This document shows positions 7,277 through 14,751 of a stretch of DNA of 19,179 nucleotides, in pieces (position 1 is the first letter of the stretch; each line of letters begins with the position of its first letter). Source of the DNA: Paracoccaceae bacterium (GTDB lineage Bacteria; Pseudomonadota; Alphaproteobacteria; Rhodobacterales; Rhodobacteraceae). The notes beneath the pieces were generated by a model. That model saw only the letters and a program-made list of their open reading frames with translations. It was not told the origin of the DNA and did not search any database. The translations under genes and the position numbers were made by a program. Location: NCBI GenBank assembly GCA_007131465.1, contig SLQN01000168.1:1-19179 (forward strand). The letters run 5' to 3'.

Positions 7277-9714
7277 GCCACGGCCTCGGACCGGGGCGGG
7301 GTTGCCTGCATCTGCGCGGATTTGCGCAGCACAAGGCAGGTATAGCGCATTTCCCCGGCGCGGTAGATTTCTGTCAGGGCATTGCCGCCGATCATGTTGC
7401 CGAAAACCGGCATATGCGCCAGCCCCAACCTGTCCGCCACTGGCCCCGCCAACCGCAAGGCGCGGTCGCGCAGGCGGTTTAGCCGCAGAAAGGGGGTCAG
7501 GTCGTGGTATTCGGCAATTTCGAACCCCAGCACCTGCGCATTGCGCATCAGCCCACCGCTGTCGGGGACATGCCCAAGCCGCCAGCCCCGGCGAAACTGC
7601 GCCAGCCTGCGCGCCTGTGTCGGCGCGAGCGCGACCTCGGGATGGGCCAGCATGTCATCGACCAGCACCAGTACCCCGCCGGGGCGCAGATGGCGCAGTG
7701 CCGCTTGCAGGAATGCGCCTGCGCTGGCGGCATGGACATGCGATTCCACGGCGATCGCAAGATCCGCCTTCGGCAGCGTCATCGGCAGCGTGAAATCCGA
7801 GCGCAGGAAGCTGCAGCGCGCCTCCAGAGACCGCGCGGCCGCGTGGCCTTCGGCCAGCCGCACCTGCTCGGCGCTGATGGTGATTCCGCAAAGCTGTGCC
7901 GCTGGCCAGTGCCGGGCCAGATGAAACAGCGTGCCGCCCACCCCACAGCCCAGATCGACCACGCGCGCCGGGGGCTGGCCCAGCGCGGCCTCGGCCTGTG
8001 CGGCGATGATGGTGTTGATATGGGCGGCGGCCTCTTGCGCCGTCTCCACCCCTTTGGCCCAGAGCGGGCGATGGATCGCGAGCGCCGCCCCCGACCCGCC
8101 AAGGCGCAGGAAGCGGCGGGTCGAACGGTCGTAATACCGTGCCACGGCACTGCGCGGGCGCGGCGCATCGAACCAGCGCCAGAGCTGCGGCGCCAGCAGC
8201 AGCGGCAGCGCGACGGGCAGCACAAGTAGCCCCGCCAGCACCGCCGGCGTCGTGCCCGCGATCAGGAGTTGCGGAAGGGCCACGGTCGCGACGATCAGCG
8301 CACCGCCAAGGCGTTCCGCCCGGCCGGGCTGCATATGTCCCCGGCTTTGCCGCGCGCTCTGGCCCGAAGGAACCCAGTCCACGCTGCGCCCTGCAAAAAT
8401 CGTGCCGACAAAGCCGCTGCGCCGGAGCATGCCGATGGGCGCGAACAGAGTGGACAGGCCGAGTTCCGCCCAGACCGCCCGCAGCATCACCCTTCTGCGC
8501 GCCTTGTGCCGCAGGGCGGAACGGCGCGCCAGCAGCCCCGCCAGTTTCGGGACAAGCAACAGGGCCAGCACGCCAAGGAGCGGCCACACCACCCCGCTGG
8601 TGGCATGCACCGCGCCCGAGCCTGTCAGCAGCACAAGCGCCAGCCAGATCGGGGCCGAGAGATAGGACAGAATGCCCAGCGCCAGATGCAAGCGGCTCAC
8701 CTGGTGCAGCCCCGCATCGGCAATCAGCCGCAAGTGTTGCAGGTTGCCCTGTGCCCAGCGCCTGTCACGCCGCAGGTGGCTGGCGATGGTCTCGGGCGCA
8801 TCCTCGAACGATCCGCGGCTGTCGGGACACAGCACTACATCCCAGCCCGCGCGGCGCATATGGGCGGCTTCGACGAAATCATGGCTCAGGATCGGCCCGC
8901 CGAACGGGGGCTGCCCGCGCAACACCGGAAGCGGGCTGACCTCGGCCAGCGCACGAGTACGGATCAGGGCGTTATGGCCCCAGAAATTGCCGCAGGCTCC
9001 GCTCAGCCGTGCCAGCCCGCGCGCGAAGACCGGGCCGGACAGGCGTGCGGACAAGCGCTGCATCTCTCCGAAATGGCTGGCGGTCGGGCGCATGCGGATG
9101 CCTGCCTGCAACAGCCCCAGACGCGGGTTGGCGGCCATCCGCTGGCGCATGACCGCCAGCCTCTCCGCGCTGAACCCGCTATCGGCATCGAGCACCAGCA
9201 TCGTGTCATAGCCAGATCCCCAGCGTTGCAGCCAGTCATGCAGATTGCCGGGTTTGCGCCCCTCGGGTGCGGTGCGGTTGCGATAGGTGATGCAGTCGCT
9301 GATCTCGGCGAAGGCCGCGACTTCTCGGGCGCGCGCTTTCGCGTCTTGCGTGTCCGACAGCACGAAGACATCGCAATCGCGGGCTTGCCCGATGCGGTCC
9401 AGATCGGTCAGAAAGTCGCCGATACGTCGCGCCAGCGGTTCGGGCACTTCGCCGCAGATCAGCCAGAGCGCGGCACAGCGGCCCGGCTGCCCCTCAGGCA
9501 CAGGTTCCTCGCGCATCGGGCGCAGGCCCGCGAGTGCGATCAGTCCCGAAAGCGCGAGCACGGTTGTCGTGACCGCAAACAGCCCCATGATCAGGGCTGC
9601 GAGCGCAGGATGCGTGGCGTCCAGCGCCAGACCGCGCATCAACAGCAGGGTCAGCCCGCCGCCCAAGGCAATCGCTGCTGTCAGCACAAGTACCATCGGC
9701 AAGCTTCGCCCCAT
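7273..9714 (-). CDS. opgH: OpgH-type glucan glucosyltransferase fused to a C-terminal SAM-dependent methyltransferase
   Basis: A single 813-residue open frame. Two N-terminal TM helices (about 6-29 and 37-62) precede a GT2-type glucosyltransferase domain. This carries D176-A-D178, the catalytic-base motif SHDF (277-280) and RRW at 318-320 in the OpgH block RRDRRWAQGNLQHLRL. Further TM helices follow (about 344-365, 368-390, 470-512). OpgH builds the linear beta-1,2-glucan backbone from UDP-glucose and exports it. The membrane domain is shorter than in E. coli OpgH (847 aa). From about residue 525 an unexpected second domain begins with YYDRSTRRFLRL. Its motif I VDLGCGVGGT (586-595) and ITISAEQVRLAE place it among CFA-synthase/tocopherol-methyltransferase-like enzymes. 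It overlaps cytochrome b561 upstream (TGATG) and OpgG downstream (ATGA). GT function is secure; the methylation target is unknown. Confidence 0.9.
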   Translation of the reverse strand: MGRSLPMVLVLTAAIALGGGLTLLLMRGLALDATHPALAALIMGLFAVTTTVLALSGLIALAGLRPMREEPVPEGQPGRCAALWLICGEVPEPLARRIGDFLTDLDRIGQARDCDVFVLSDTQDAKARAREVAAFAEISDCITYRNRTAPEGRKPGNLHDWLQRWGSGYDTMLVLDADSGFSAERLAVMRQRMAANPRLGLLQAGIRMRPTASHFGEMQRLSARLSGPVFARGLARLSGACGNFWGHNALIRTRALAEVSPLPVLRGQPPFGGPILSHDFVEAAHMRRAGWDVVLCPDSRGSFEDAPETIASHLRRDRRWAQGNLQHLRLIADAGLHQVSRLHLALGILSYLSAPIWLALVLLTGSGAVHATSGVVWPLLGVLALLLVPKLAGLLARRSALRHKARRRVMLRAVWAELGLSTLFAPIGMLRRSGFVGTIFAGRSVDWVPSGQSARQSRGHMQPGRAERLGGALIVATVALPQLLIAGTTPAVLAGLLVLPVALPLLLAPQLWRWFDAPRPRSAVARYYDRSTRRFLRLGGSGAALAIHRPLWAKGVETAQEAAAHINTIIAAQAEAALGQPPARVVDLGCGVGGTLFHLARHWPAAQLCGITISAEQVRLAEGHAAARSLEARCSFLRSDFTLPMTLPKADLAIAVESHVHAASAGAFLQAALRHLRPGGVLVLVDDMLAHPEVALAPTQARRLAQFRRGWRLGHVPDSGGLMRNAQVLGFEIAEYHDLTPFLRLNRLRDRALRLAGPVADRLGLAHMPVFGNMIGGNALTEIYRAGEMRYTCLVLRKSAQMQATPPRSEAVA

Positions 9715-10262
9715 CAGCGGCCCAGCGGGGGCCAGATATGGCTGAACACCCCGTCCCGCGAGATCAGATGTTTCAGGCCCGCCGCGATGTGCAGCACGAT
9801 CAGCGCCGCCAGCGGGAAGCGCGCAAGTGCGTGGATGCGCTGTGCGGTCTCCGCCAGCGCATCAGAGCGCGGGACAAATGCGGGGAAGCCTATGGCGTCC
9901 AGCATCTCGACCGGGAACCCCCCGGCGCGGACGCGGATATAACCGCTGACCGCCATCACGACCAAGAGCGCATAGAGCGCTGTCTGAACGAATTTCGCCA
10001 TGCGTTTCTGCCAGTCAGGGGTCTGTGGCGGCAGGGCGGGGGCCGGGGTTGCCATACGCCAGGCGATCCGCACCAGAACCAACGCCAGAATGATGACCCC
10101 CCCGTTCTTGTGCAGAATGAACAGAAGGTCCTGCGTCGGGCGGGCGAGACCATCTTGCTGCATAGCCACGCCGATAGGCATGGTCGCCAGCACCATAAGT
10201 GCGACGACCCAATGCAGAAATCGCGTCAGGGCAGGATACTTTGAAATGCCTGTCATGCGCAT
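9714..10262 (-). CDS. Cytochrome b561-family membrane protein
   Basis: A 182-residue protein with four hydrophobic helices. Histidines at 17 (RFLHW), 51 (ILHKNGG), 144 (RIHALARFPLAAL) and 158 (VLHIAAGLKH) occupy the positions that ligate two b-type haems in bacterial cytochrome b561/CybB proteins. These proteins pass electrons from quinol or superoxide across the inner membrane; the partner here is unknown. The stop codon overlaps the start of the OpgH-methyltransferase gene by one base (TGATG). The gene therefore leads the glucan operon, and its promoter must lie in the 136-bp gap shared with the divergent CDP-alcohol phosphatidyltransferase gene. Confidence 0.9.
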   Translation of the reverse strand: MRMTGISKYPALTRFLHWVVALMVLATMPIGVAMQQDGLARPTQDLLFILHKNGGVIILALVLVRIAWRMATPAPALPPQTPDWQKRMAKFVQTALYALLVVMAVSGYIRVRAGGFPVEMLDAIGFPAFVPRSDALAETAQRIHALARFPLAALIVLHIAAGLKHLISRDGVFSHIWPPLGR

Positions 10263-10291
10263 TGCGTGCTCCCCTTTCGGACCAGGTAAAC

Positions 10292-10309
10292 CAGATAGTG
10301 CAATATCTG
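10292..10309. promoter_or_regulatory. Palindromic candidate operator in the divergent promoter region
   Basis: CAGATA-N6-TATCTG is a perfect 6-bp inverted repeat with a 6-nt spacer. It lies in the 136-bp gap (10263-10398) between the minus-strand cytochrome b561/OpgH/OpgG operon and the plus-strand lipid-modification operon. Its position is suited to controlling both directions. No known regulator's site is recognised, and a palindrome of this size can arise by chance. Confidence 0.35.
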
Positions 10310-10398
10310 ATCAGGCAAGCTGGAAATACAGCGCTGTGACAAGGTTTTGTGCGCAAAGCCTGCTTGATCGAGGCGATTTTGGCCTACTTTCTTCCAAG

Positions 10399-11163
10399 AT
10401 GACAGACATATTGCACGCCACTCTTTCCGCTGCTCAAAGGCCTCGCCGCGCTGCGGTGCAGGGCGCGGTGCTGCTCGCGGTGATCTTTCCTCTGGCGCTG
10501 GCTTCGGCCTATGCGCTGGCGGCTATAGCGGGTGCGCACCGTCCGGGATTGTCTGTGGCGCTGACGTCGGTGCTTTATGTCGTTGGTGCGCTGGCCGTGC
10601 TTGTCGCGCTGATGGCGGAAGGGCGCTATCCGCATCCGCGCCTTGGCCTGTGCAATGTGATCACGCTGACGCGTGCGGCCGGGGTCGCGGTCATGGCCGG
10701 ACTTGTCCTTGCGCCGGTCACGGGCCTCGGCTGGGGGCTGGTGGCGCTGGCCGCGGGCGTGCTGGTGCTCGATGCGCTGGATGGCTGGGCCGCGCGGCGC
10801 GCAAGGCTGCAGTCGGCTTTTGGTGCGCGGCTGGATGTGGAAACCGATGTCGCCTTCGCGCTGACGCTGGCGGCGCTGGCAGTAGCGCTTGGGCAGGTGG
10901 GGCCGTGGTTTCTGCTGCTGGGGCTGATGCGGCCGCTGTTTCTGGGCGCGGGCCGGGTCTGGCCTGCCCTGCGCGCGCCCCTGCCCGAGGCGCGCTGGCG
11001 CAAGCGCATGGCCGCAGCGCAGATGACAGTGCAGGTCGTGCTGATCGCGCCGGTGATCGCGCCGCCCCTGTCGGTCTGGATCGGGGCTGTGATGCTGGTG
11101 GCGGTTCTGGCCTCCTTTGCAGTTGATATCCGCTGGCTGTTGCGCCAGAAACCGCAGTCGTGA
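10399..11163 (+). CDS. CDP-alcohol phosphatidyltransferase-family membrane protein
   Basis: A 254-residue polytopic protein carrying the complete CDP-alcohol phosphatidyltransferase signature D-G-x2-A-R-x8-G-x3-D-x3-D: D128, G129, A132, R133, G142, D146, D150. Family members join CDP-diacylglycerol (or another CDP-alcohol) to an alcohol acceptor at the inner membrane, making phospholipid head groups such as phosphatidylglycerol phosphate. The acceptor here is unknown. An N-terminal extension of about 80 residues with two TM helices precedes the core. The ATG at 10399 has only a weak upstream ribosome site; the frame is open further upstream with GTG options. Its stop TGA overlaps the start of the next gene, so this is the first gene of a three-gene coupled operon. 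Confidence 0.87.
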   Translation: MTDILHATLSAAQRPRRAAVQGAVLLAVIFPLALASAYALAAIAGAHRPGLSVALTSVLYVVGALAVLVALMAEGRYPHPRLGLCNVITLTRAAGVAVMAGLVLAPVTGLGWGLVALAAGVLVLDALDGWAARRARLQSAFGARLDVETDVAFALTLAALAVALGQVGPWFLLLGLMRPLFLGAGRVWPALRAPLPEARWRKRMAAAQMTVQVVLIAPVIAPPLSVWIGAVMLVAVLASFAVDIRWLLRQKPQS

Positions 11164-12770
11164 TGCGCCCTGTCCTTGCTGCCCTGATCCTGTATCTGAT
11201 CCTGATACAGCCCAACCACCCCGGCGCCATGACCTGGGGGGCATTTGCGATGTTCCCGCTGGAATTGCCGCCTCTGCTGGCCGCGCTGATGCTCCTGGGC
11301 GATGGCCGCGCAGGCCGGGCCTTGCGCGTGGTGCTGGTGGCGGTTCTGGTCGTGATCGCCTTGCTGAAACTGGCCGATTTCGCGACATTCATCGCCTTCA
11401 ACCGGGGTTTCAACCTGCTGGCGGACATGAATCTGGTATCAGCCGGGTGGGTGCTGCTGCAAGGCAGCGTCGGGCCGGGGCTGGCCTGGGTTCTGGCGCT
11501 TGCGGCAGGGCTGGCGCTGGGGCTGGTCATCATGGCGCTGTGGTGGGCGATGGGGGTCTGGGCGCGGCTGCCCCTGCGCCCTGTCTGGGCGCGCGGTGTC
11601 ACAGTGGTCGTGCTGCTGGCCACGGGCGCGCTGGCCGTGGCCGAGATCGGGCAGGCGCGCCGGGCCTGGGCGCTGCCCCCGGCGCTGTCGCAGACCTTGC
11701 CCGGTGCGGCCTTCACGGCGCGCGTGGGGCTGGAACGCTGGGCCCAGTTTCGCCAGACCCGCGCCGATATCCTGGCGTTCCGCGATGCGGCCCGCACTGA
11801 CCCGATGCTGGATCAGGGGCCGTTCTTCGGCGCGCTGGGCGGGCGCGACCTGATCCTGATCTATATCGAATCCTATGGTCGCTCCAGCTTTCAGAACCCG
11901 CTTTACGTCCCGACCCATACCGGCACGTTGCGCCGGATCGAGGGTGACTTGCGCGCGCGCGGGCTGGCGATGCGGTCGGGCTGGGCAACCGCGCCCATGG
12001 TGGGCGGGCAAAGCTGGCTTGCGCATGGGTCCGTCGCGTCCGGCATGTGGCTGGACACGCAGGCCCGCAACCGCGCGCTTCTGGCCAGCCCGCGCCGGAC
12101 GCTGTTCCATTTCGCCCAAGACGCAGACCTGCGCACTGTCGCCATCAAGCCCGCGCATGTCTTCCCCTGGCCCGAAGGCGCGTTCTTCGGGTTTGACGCC
12201 ATCCATAACGCCGCCGATCTGGGCTATGCCGGCGAGCGGTTCAACTGGGTGACGATGCCCGACCAGTTTACGCTGAAAGCGCTGGAACGGCTGGAGATGG
12301 CCGAGGGCGACCGCGCCCCCATCTTCGCACAAGTGGCGCTGGTGTCGTCGCATGCGCCCTGGGTTCCGATCCCGGAACTGGTGGACTGGGACGCCATAGG
12401 CGACGGCACGATCTTCAACCAGTGGGCCCTGTCGGGCGACCCGCCCGAGGTTGTCTGGCGCGATCATGACCGCGTGCGCGACCAGTTCCGGCAGGCCGTG
12501 GATTACAGCCTGCAAACGGTGGGGGCCTGGGCCGCGCGCCATGCAGGCAACCCGCCCCTGATGATCGTGATGGGCGATCACGAGCCTGCGCGTTTCGTGT
12601 CCGGGGTGGATGGCTTCGATGTGCCGGTCCATGTCATCGGACCACCCGATCTGGTGGCACGGTTCGAAGCCCTCGGCTGGGGCGAGGGGCTGATCCCCGA
12701 CCCGCAGATCGTGCCCAAGCGCATGGATGGATTGCGCGATACGTTCCTGCATCTGCTGGCCGCCGAATGA
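11163..12770 (+). CDS. Membrane-anchored alkaline-phosphatase-superfamily (sulfatase/LtaS/OpgB-like) transferase
   Basis: A 535-residue protein from the ATG at 11163; a GTG at 11160 is the alternative. The N-terminal quarter has about four or five TM helices. The remainder is a periplasmic domain of the sulfatase/phosphoglycerol-transferase type. Metal and nucleophile positions are visible: E236 in LIYIESYGRSS, S284 in GGQSWLAHGS as the likely nucleophile, and D472-H473 in VMGDHEPA. Relatives (LtaS, OpgB, EptA) transfer phosphoglycerol or phosphoethanolamine from a phospholipid to an extracytoplasmic acceptor. With the OpgG/OpgH operon next door, head-group decoration of periplasmic glucans is an attractive but unproven role. 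A phosphatase or sulfatase function cannot be excluded. It overlaps the gene before by TGATG and the gene after by ATGA. Confidence 0.83.
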   Translation: MRPVLAALILYLILIQPNHPGAMTWGAFAMFPLELPPLLAALMLLGDGRAGRALRVVLVAVLVVIALLKLADFATFIAFNRGFNLLADMNLVSAGWVLLQGSVGPGLAWVLALAAGLALGLVIMALWWAMGVWARLPLRPVWARGVTVVVLLATGALAVAEIGQARRAWALPPALSQTLPGAAFTARVGLERWAQFRQTRADILAFRDAARTDPMLDQGPFFGALGGRDLILIYIESYGRSSFQNPLYVPTHTGTLRRIEGDLRARGLAMRSGWATAPMVGGQSWLAHGSVASGMWLDTQARNRALLASPRRTLFHFAQDADLRTVAIKPAHVFPWPEGAFFGFDAIHNAADLGYAGERFNWVTMPDQFTLKALERLEMAEGDRAPIFAQVALVSSHAPWVPIPELVDWDAIGDGTIFNQWALSGDPPEVVWRDHDRVRDQFRQAVDYSLQTVGAWAARHAGNPPLMIVMGDHEPARFVSGVDGFDVPVHVIGPPDLVARFEALGWGEGLIPDPQIVPKRMDGLRDTFLHLLAAE

Positions 12771-13624
12771 AGCGGCTGGTGCGCGCCGTGCTGTCGCTGG
12801 CGCTGCTGGCGGGCGTGATATGGGTCGTGCAGCCGCAAGAGGTGCTGGGTGCGATGCGCGGGCTGCAACCCGGCTGGCTGGCACTGGCGGTTGCGGCACT
12901 TGTCGCACAGATATGGCTGTCGACGCTTCGCTGGCGCGTGACCGCCAGCGCGCTGGGTCATGATCTTCCGCGCCTTTGGGCGGTCCGCGAATACGGGCTG
13001 TCGGTCGCGGTCAATACGTTCCTGCCCGGCGGGGTGTTGGGGGATCTCGCGCGCATCCTGCGCAGCCGGGGCCTGGGCTGGCACGGGGCAGCGGCCTCGG
13101 TCCTGATCGAGCGCCTGGCCGGGCAGGTCGCCCTTGCCGTGCTGGTTCTGGGGGCCGTCTGGCTGTGGCTGGGTGCGCTGGGGGCCGGGATCGTGCTGGC
13201 GCTGACAGGGGTGGTCCTGATGGGGTTTCGGGTCTGGCCAAAGCTGGCGGGGTTGCTGGCAAAGGCCTGGTTCGGCCCCGGGGTCTGGCTCCGGCAACTG
13301 ACGCTGACCCTCGCCATACTCGCGGCCAACCTGTCCGGATTCTGGGCCGCCGCGCAGGCGATGGGCGTGACTCTTGGCGCGGGGCAGGCGCTGGTTCTGA
13401 TCCCGCTGACGCTGCTGTCGATGCTGGTCCCTCTTACGGTCAATGGCTGGGGCCTGCGCGAAGGCGTGGCGGCCGCGCTCTGGCCGCTCTGGGGCATTGG
13501 CGCTGGCCAGGCGGTGGCAGCAAGCGTGGCCTTCGGGCTGGCCTGCATGGCCGCGGCGCTGATCGGGCTTTTGCCCTGGCTCTGGCGGGGCCGTGTCCGC
13601 GCCGCAGCGCCGTCGCAGGACTGA
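12767..13624 (+). CDS. UPF0104 / lysylphosphatidylglycerol-synthase-TM-like membrane protein
   Basis: A 285-residue, almost wholly hydrophobic protein with about seven or eight TM helices. The family pattern of the LPG_synthase_TM/UPF0104 group is visible in RWRVTASALG, then SVAVNTFLPGGVLGDLARILR and SVLIERLAGQ, and near the end PLTVNGWGLREGVAA. Related membrane domains include the flippase part of MprF and polyprenyl- or glycolipid-associated proteins, so lipid or lipid-linked-glycan translocation is a reasonable guess. It overlaps the upstream transferase gene by ATGA and is the last gene of the operon. No hairpin followed by a T-run was seen after the stop. Confidence 0.85.
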   Translation: MKRLVRAVLSLALLAGVIWVVQPQEVLGAMRGLQPGWLALAVAALVAQIWLSTLRWRVTASALGHDLPRLWAVREYGLSVAVNTFLPGGVLGDLARILRSRGLGWHGAAASVLIERLAGQVALAVLVLGAVWLWLGALGAGIVLALTGVVLMGFRVWPKLAGLLAKAWFGPGVWLRQLTLTLAILAANLSGFWAAAQAMGVTLGAGQALVLIPLTLLSMLVPLTVNGWGLREGVAAALWPLWGIGAGQAVAASVAFGLACMAAALIGLLPWLWRGRVRAAAPSQD

Positions 13625-13804
13625 GGCAAGATGGCGGCCTCATGCCAGGCCCTGAACAAAAAGCAGCCGGTGCGCAACCCCGGCCATGACCTTGTCGTCG
13701 TGCAAATGTAGCTCTGAACGGGCACAGACATTGCCATCCGCACGCGGGCGCGACGCCGGTCCATAAACCGCGCAAGGCCCCCCCCCACTCCTGTCCGGCG
13801 CCAG

Positions 13805-14347
13805 TCACACGGCCCGAAGATGCGCTGTTGGAACAGCAACGCGGGTCTGCGAGCCCATCAGTTCCATCAGCACCCAGACTCGGCGGTCGGGGGCCAGACT
13901 GTCGACGGTCGCCACGAAATCTGCGAATGGCCCTTTGATCAGTTGGACCTGATCGCCGGGATGCAGACCCCTGGTGTCCGGGTCGTCAAGCTCGTCCACA
14001 TTCGGGGCCAACAGCTTGCCGTCACTGTCGCAACGCTGCATCAATGCGCGGACCAGTTCGCCCGGCACAGGCGTCGGCTCTGGCCCGAGGGTCACAAGCC
14101 GCGAGACGCCATAAGTGGAATTTATCGCACCCCAGCCGCCCTTGCGCTTCTCTAGGCTGACCATCAGATAGCCCGAAAACAGGGGTTGCAGCCGGGTCAC
14201 GAACCTGCCCCGCACGCGCCGCGTCTCCTCCACCAGCGGCAGGAAGGTCCCAAACCCCTGCCGCAACAGGTTGCGTTCGGCGATGCGGTGGCAGTTGGGC
14301 TTGAATTGCGCCAGATACCACAAGGGGCCGGAAGGCTGGTCAGGCAT
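13805..14347 (-). CDS. NusG/RfaH-type transcription elongation (antitermination) factor paralogue
   Basis: A 180-residue protein with an N-terminal NGN domain (LWYLAQFKPNCHRIAERNLLRQGFGTFLP, PLFSGYLMVS) and a C-terminal KOW domain (LHPGDQVQLIKGPFADFVATVDSL). The start at 14347 is chosen because GAGG lies 5-6 bases upstream and the NGN domain begins at residue 9. The open frame continues upstream to 14515 but reads as non-coding. The sequence is divergent from housekeeping NusG and the gene is solitary, without secE or rpl neighbours, which points to a specialised paralogue such as RfaH. Those proteins help RNA polymerase through long envelope-polysaccharide operons. It is convergent with the lipid-modification operon, 180 bp away. 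The target operon is not visible here. Confidence 0.85.
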   Translation of the reverse strand: MPDQPSGPLWYLAQFKPNCHRIAERNLLRQGFGTFLPLVEETRRVRGRFVTRLQPLFSGYLMVSLEKRKGGWGAINSTYGVSRLVTLGPEPTPVPGELVRALMQRCDSDGKLLAPNVDELDDPDTRGLHPGDQVQLIKGPFADFVATVDSLAPDRRVWVLMELMGSQTRVAVPTAHLRAV

Positions 14348-14751
14348 GAAACCTCGTGCGTGTGCGGGTGCAATCTGCAAGCAGCCGGGCTGATGATCAA
14401 GATGCGAAATGCCAAAACTGAGGATGCCAGCCCAGAAAGTCACATCAATCAAGCCAATGTGACGCAACCCGAGGGCGATCATTGCTGTAAAGAGCGCCTG
14501 CTGGATACGTTGCACAAGGGTAAGGCTGCGCGCGCGGGCTTATGCCAGGATCCTGAAAGACCGCCCTTGTATCGAAAGAATGGTCCGGATGCGATTTCTT
14601 GCGTCGGCCGCGGTGTTTCGCCACATTTCTTCATATCGGGTCGGCCTAGATATCATTCTCATGATGCGCGGTTGTGCGGGTCACCCAGCTCTGGGTGTCG
14701 GGTATCGTGCCTGACGCCATCTGAAATGAAACGACAAAAGGCGAATTGAGA
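14348..14751. other. Divergent intergenic region between NusG paralogue and pseudoazurin
   Basis: A 404-bp stretch with no gene I would support. It must hold the promoters of the minus-strand NusG paralogue and the plus-strand pseudoazurin. The one clear structure is the inverted repeat at 14439-14463. I see no FNR-type TTGAT-N4-ATCAA box and no recognisable sigma-70 promoter with good spacing. Confidence 0.5.
14439..14463. repeat. Inverted repeat GTCACAT-N11-ATGTGAC
   Basis: A perfect 7-bp inverted repeat with an 11-nt spacer, 92 bp upstream of the chosen NusG-paralogue start. It could be an operator or an RNA hairpin in the leader of that gene. The half-sites resemble CRP halves (TCACA/TGTGA), but in the wrong order for a CRP site. 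Confidence 0.35.

Noticed and set aside
8269..9942. Long plus-strand open frame (557 codons) opposite the OpgH gene
   Set aside because: It is antisense to a gene with clear glucosyltransferase motifs, its translation is low-complexity and rich in Arg, Ala, Gln and His, and it has no domain. Such frames are common opposite GC-rich genes.
10384..11388. Minus-strand frame of 334 codons opposite the CDP-alcohol phosphatidyltransferase gene
   Set aside because: The Arg/Gln/His-rich composition is typical of an antisense shadow, and the opposite strand carries the complete family signature.
13778..13786. Run of nine C residues between the convergent genes
   Set aside because: It lies outside both coding regions, so slippage there would not switch a gene on or off.
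14439..14463. CRP/FNR-type site
   Set aside because: The half-sites are in the order TCACA then TGTGA, the reverse of a CRP site, and the spacer is 11 nt, so it was kept only as an unassigned inverted repeat.
14348..14515. Upstream extension of the NusG-paralogue frame
   Set aside because: The NGN domain starts right after the Met at 14347, which has a GAGG site, and the extension does not read like protein and contains an inverted repeat.
14186..14749. Plus-strand frame of 187 codons before pseudoazurin
   Set aside because: Its first part is antisense to the NusG NGN domain and the rest has no recognisable features or ribosome site.
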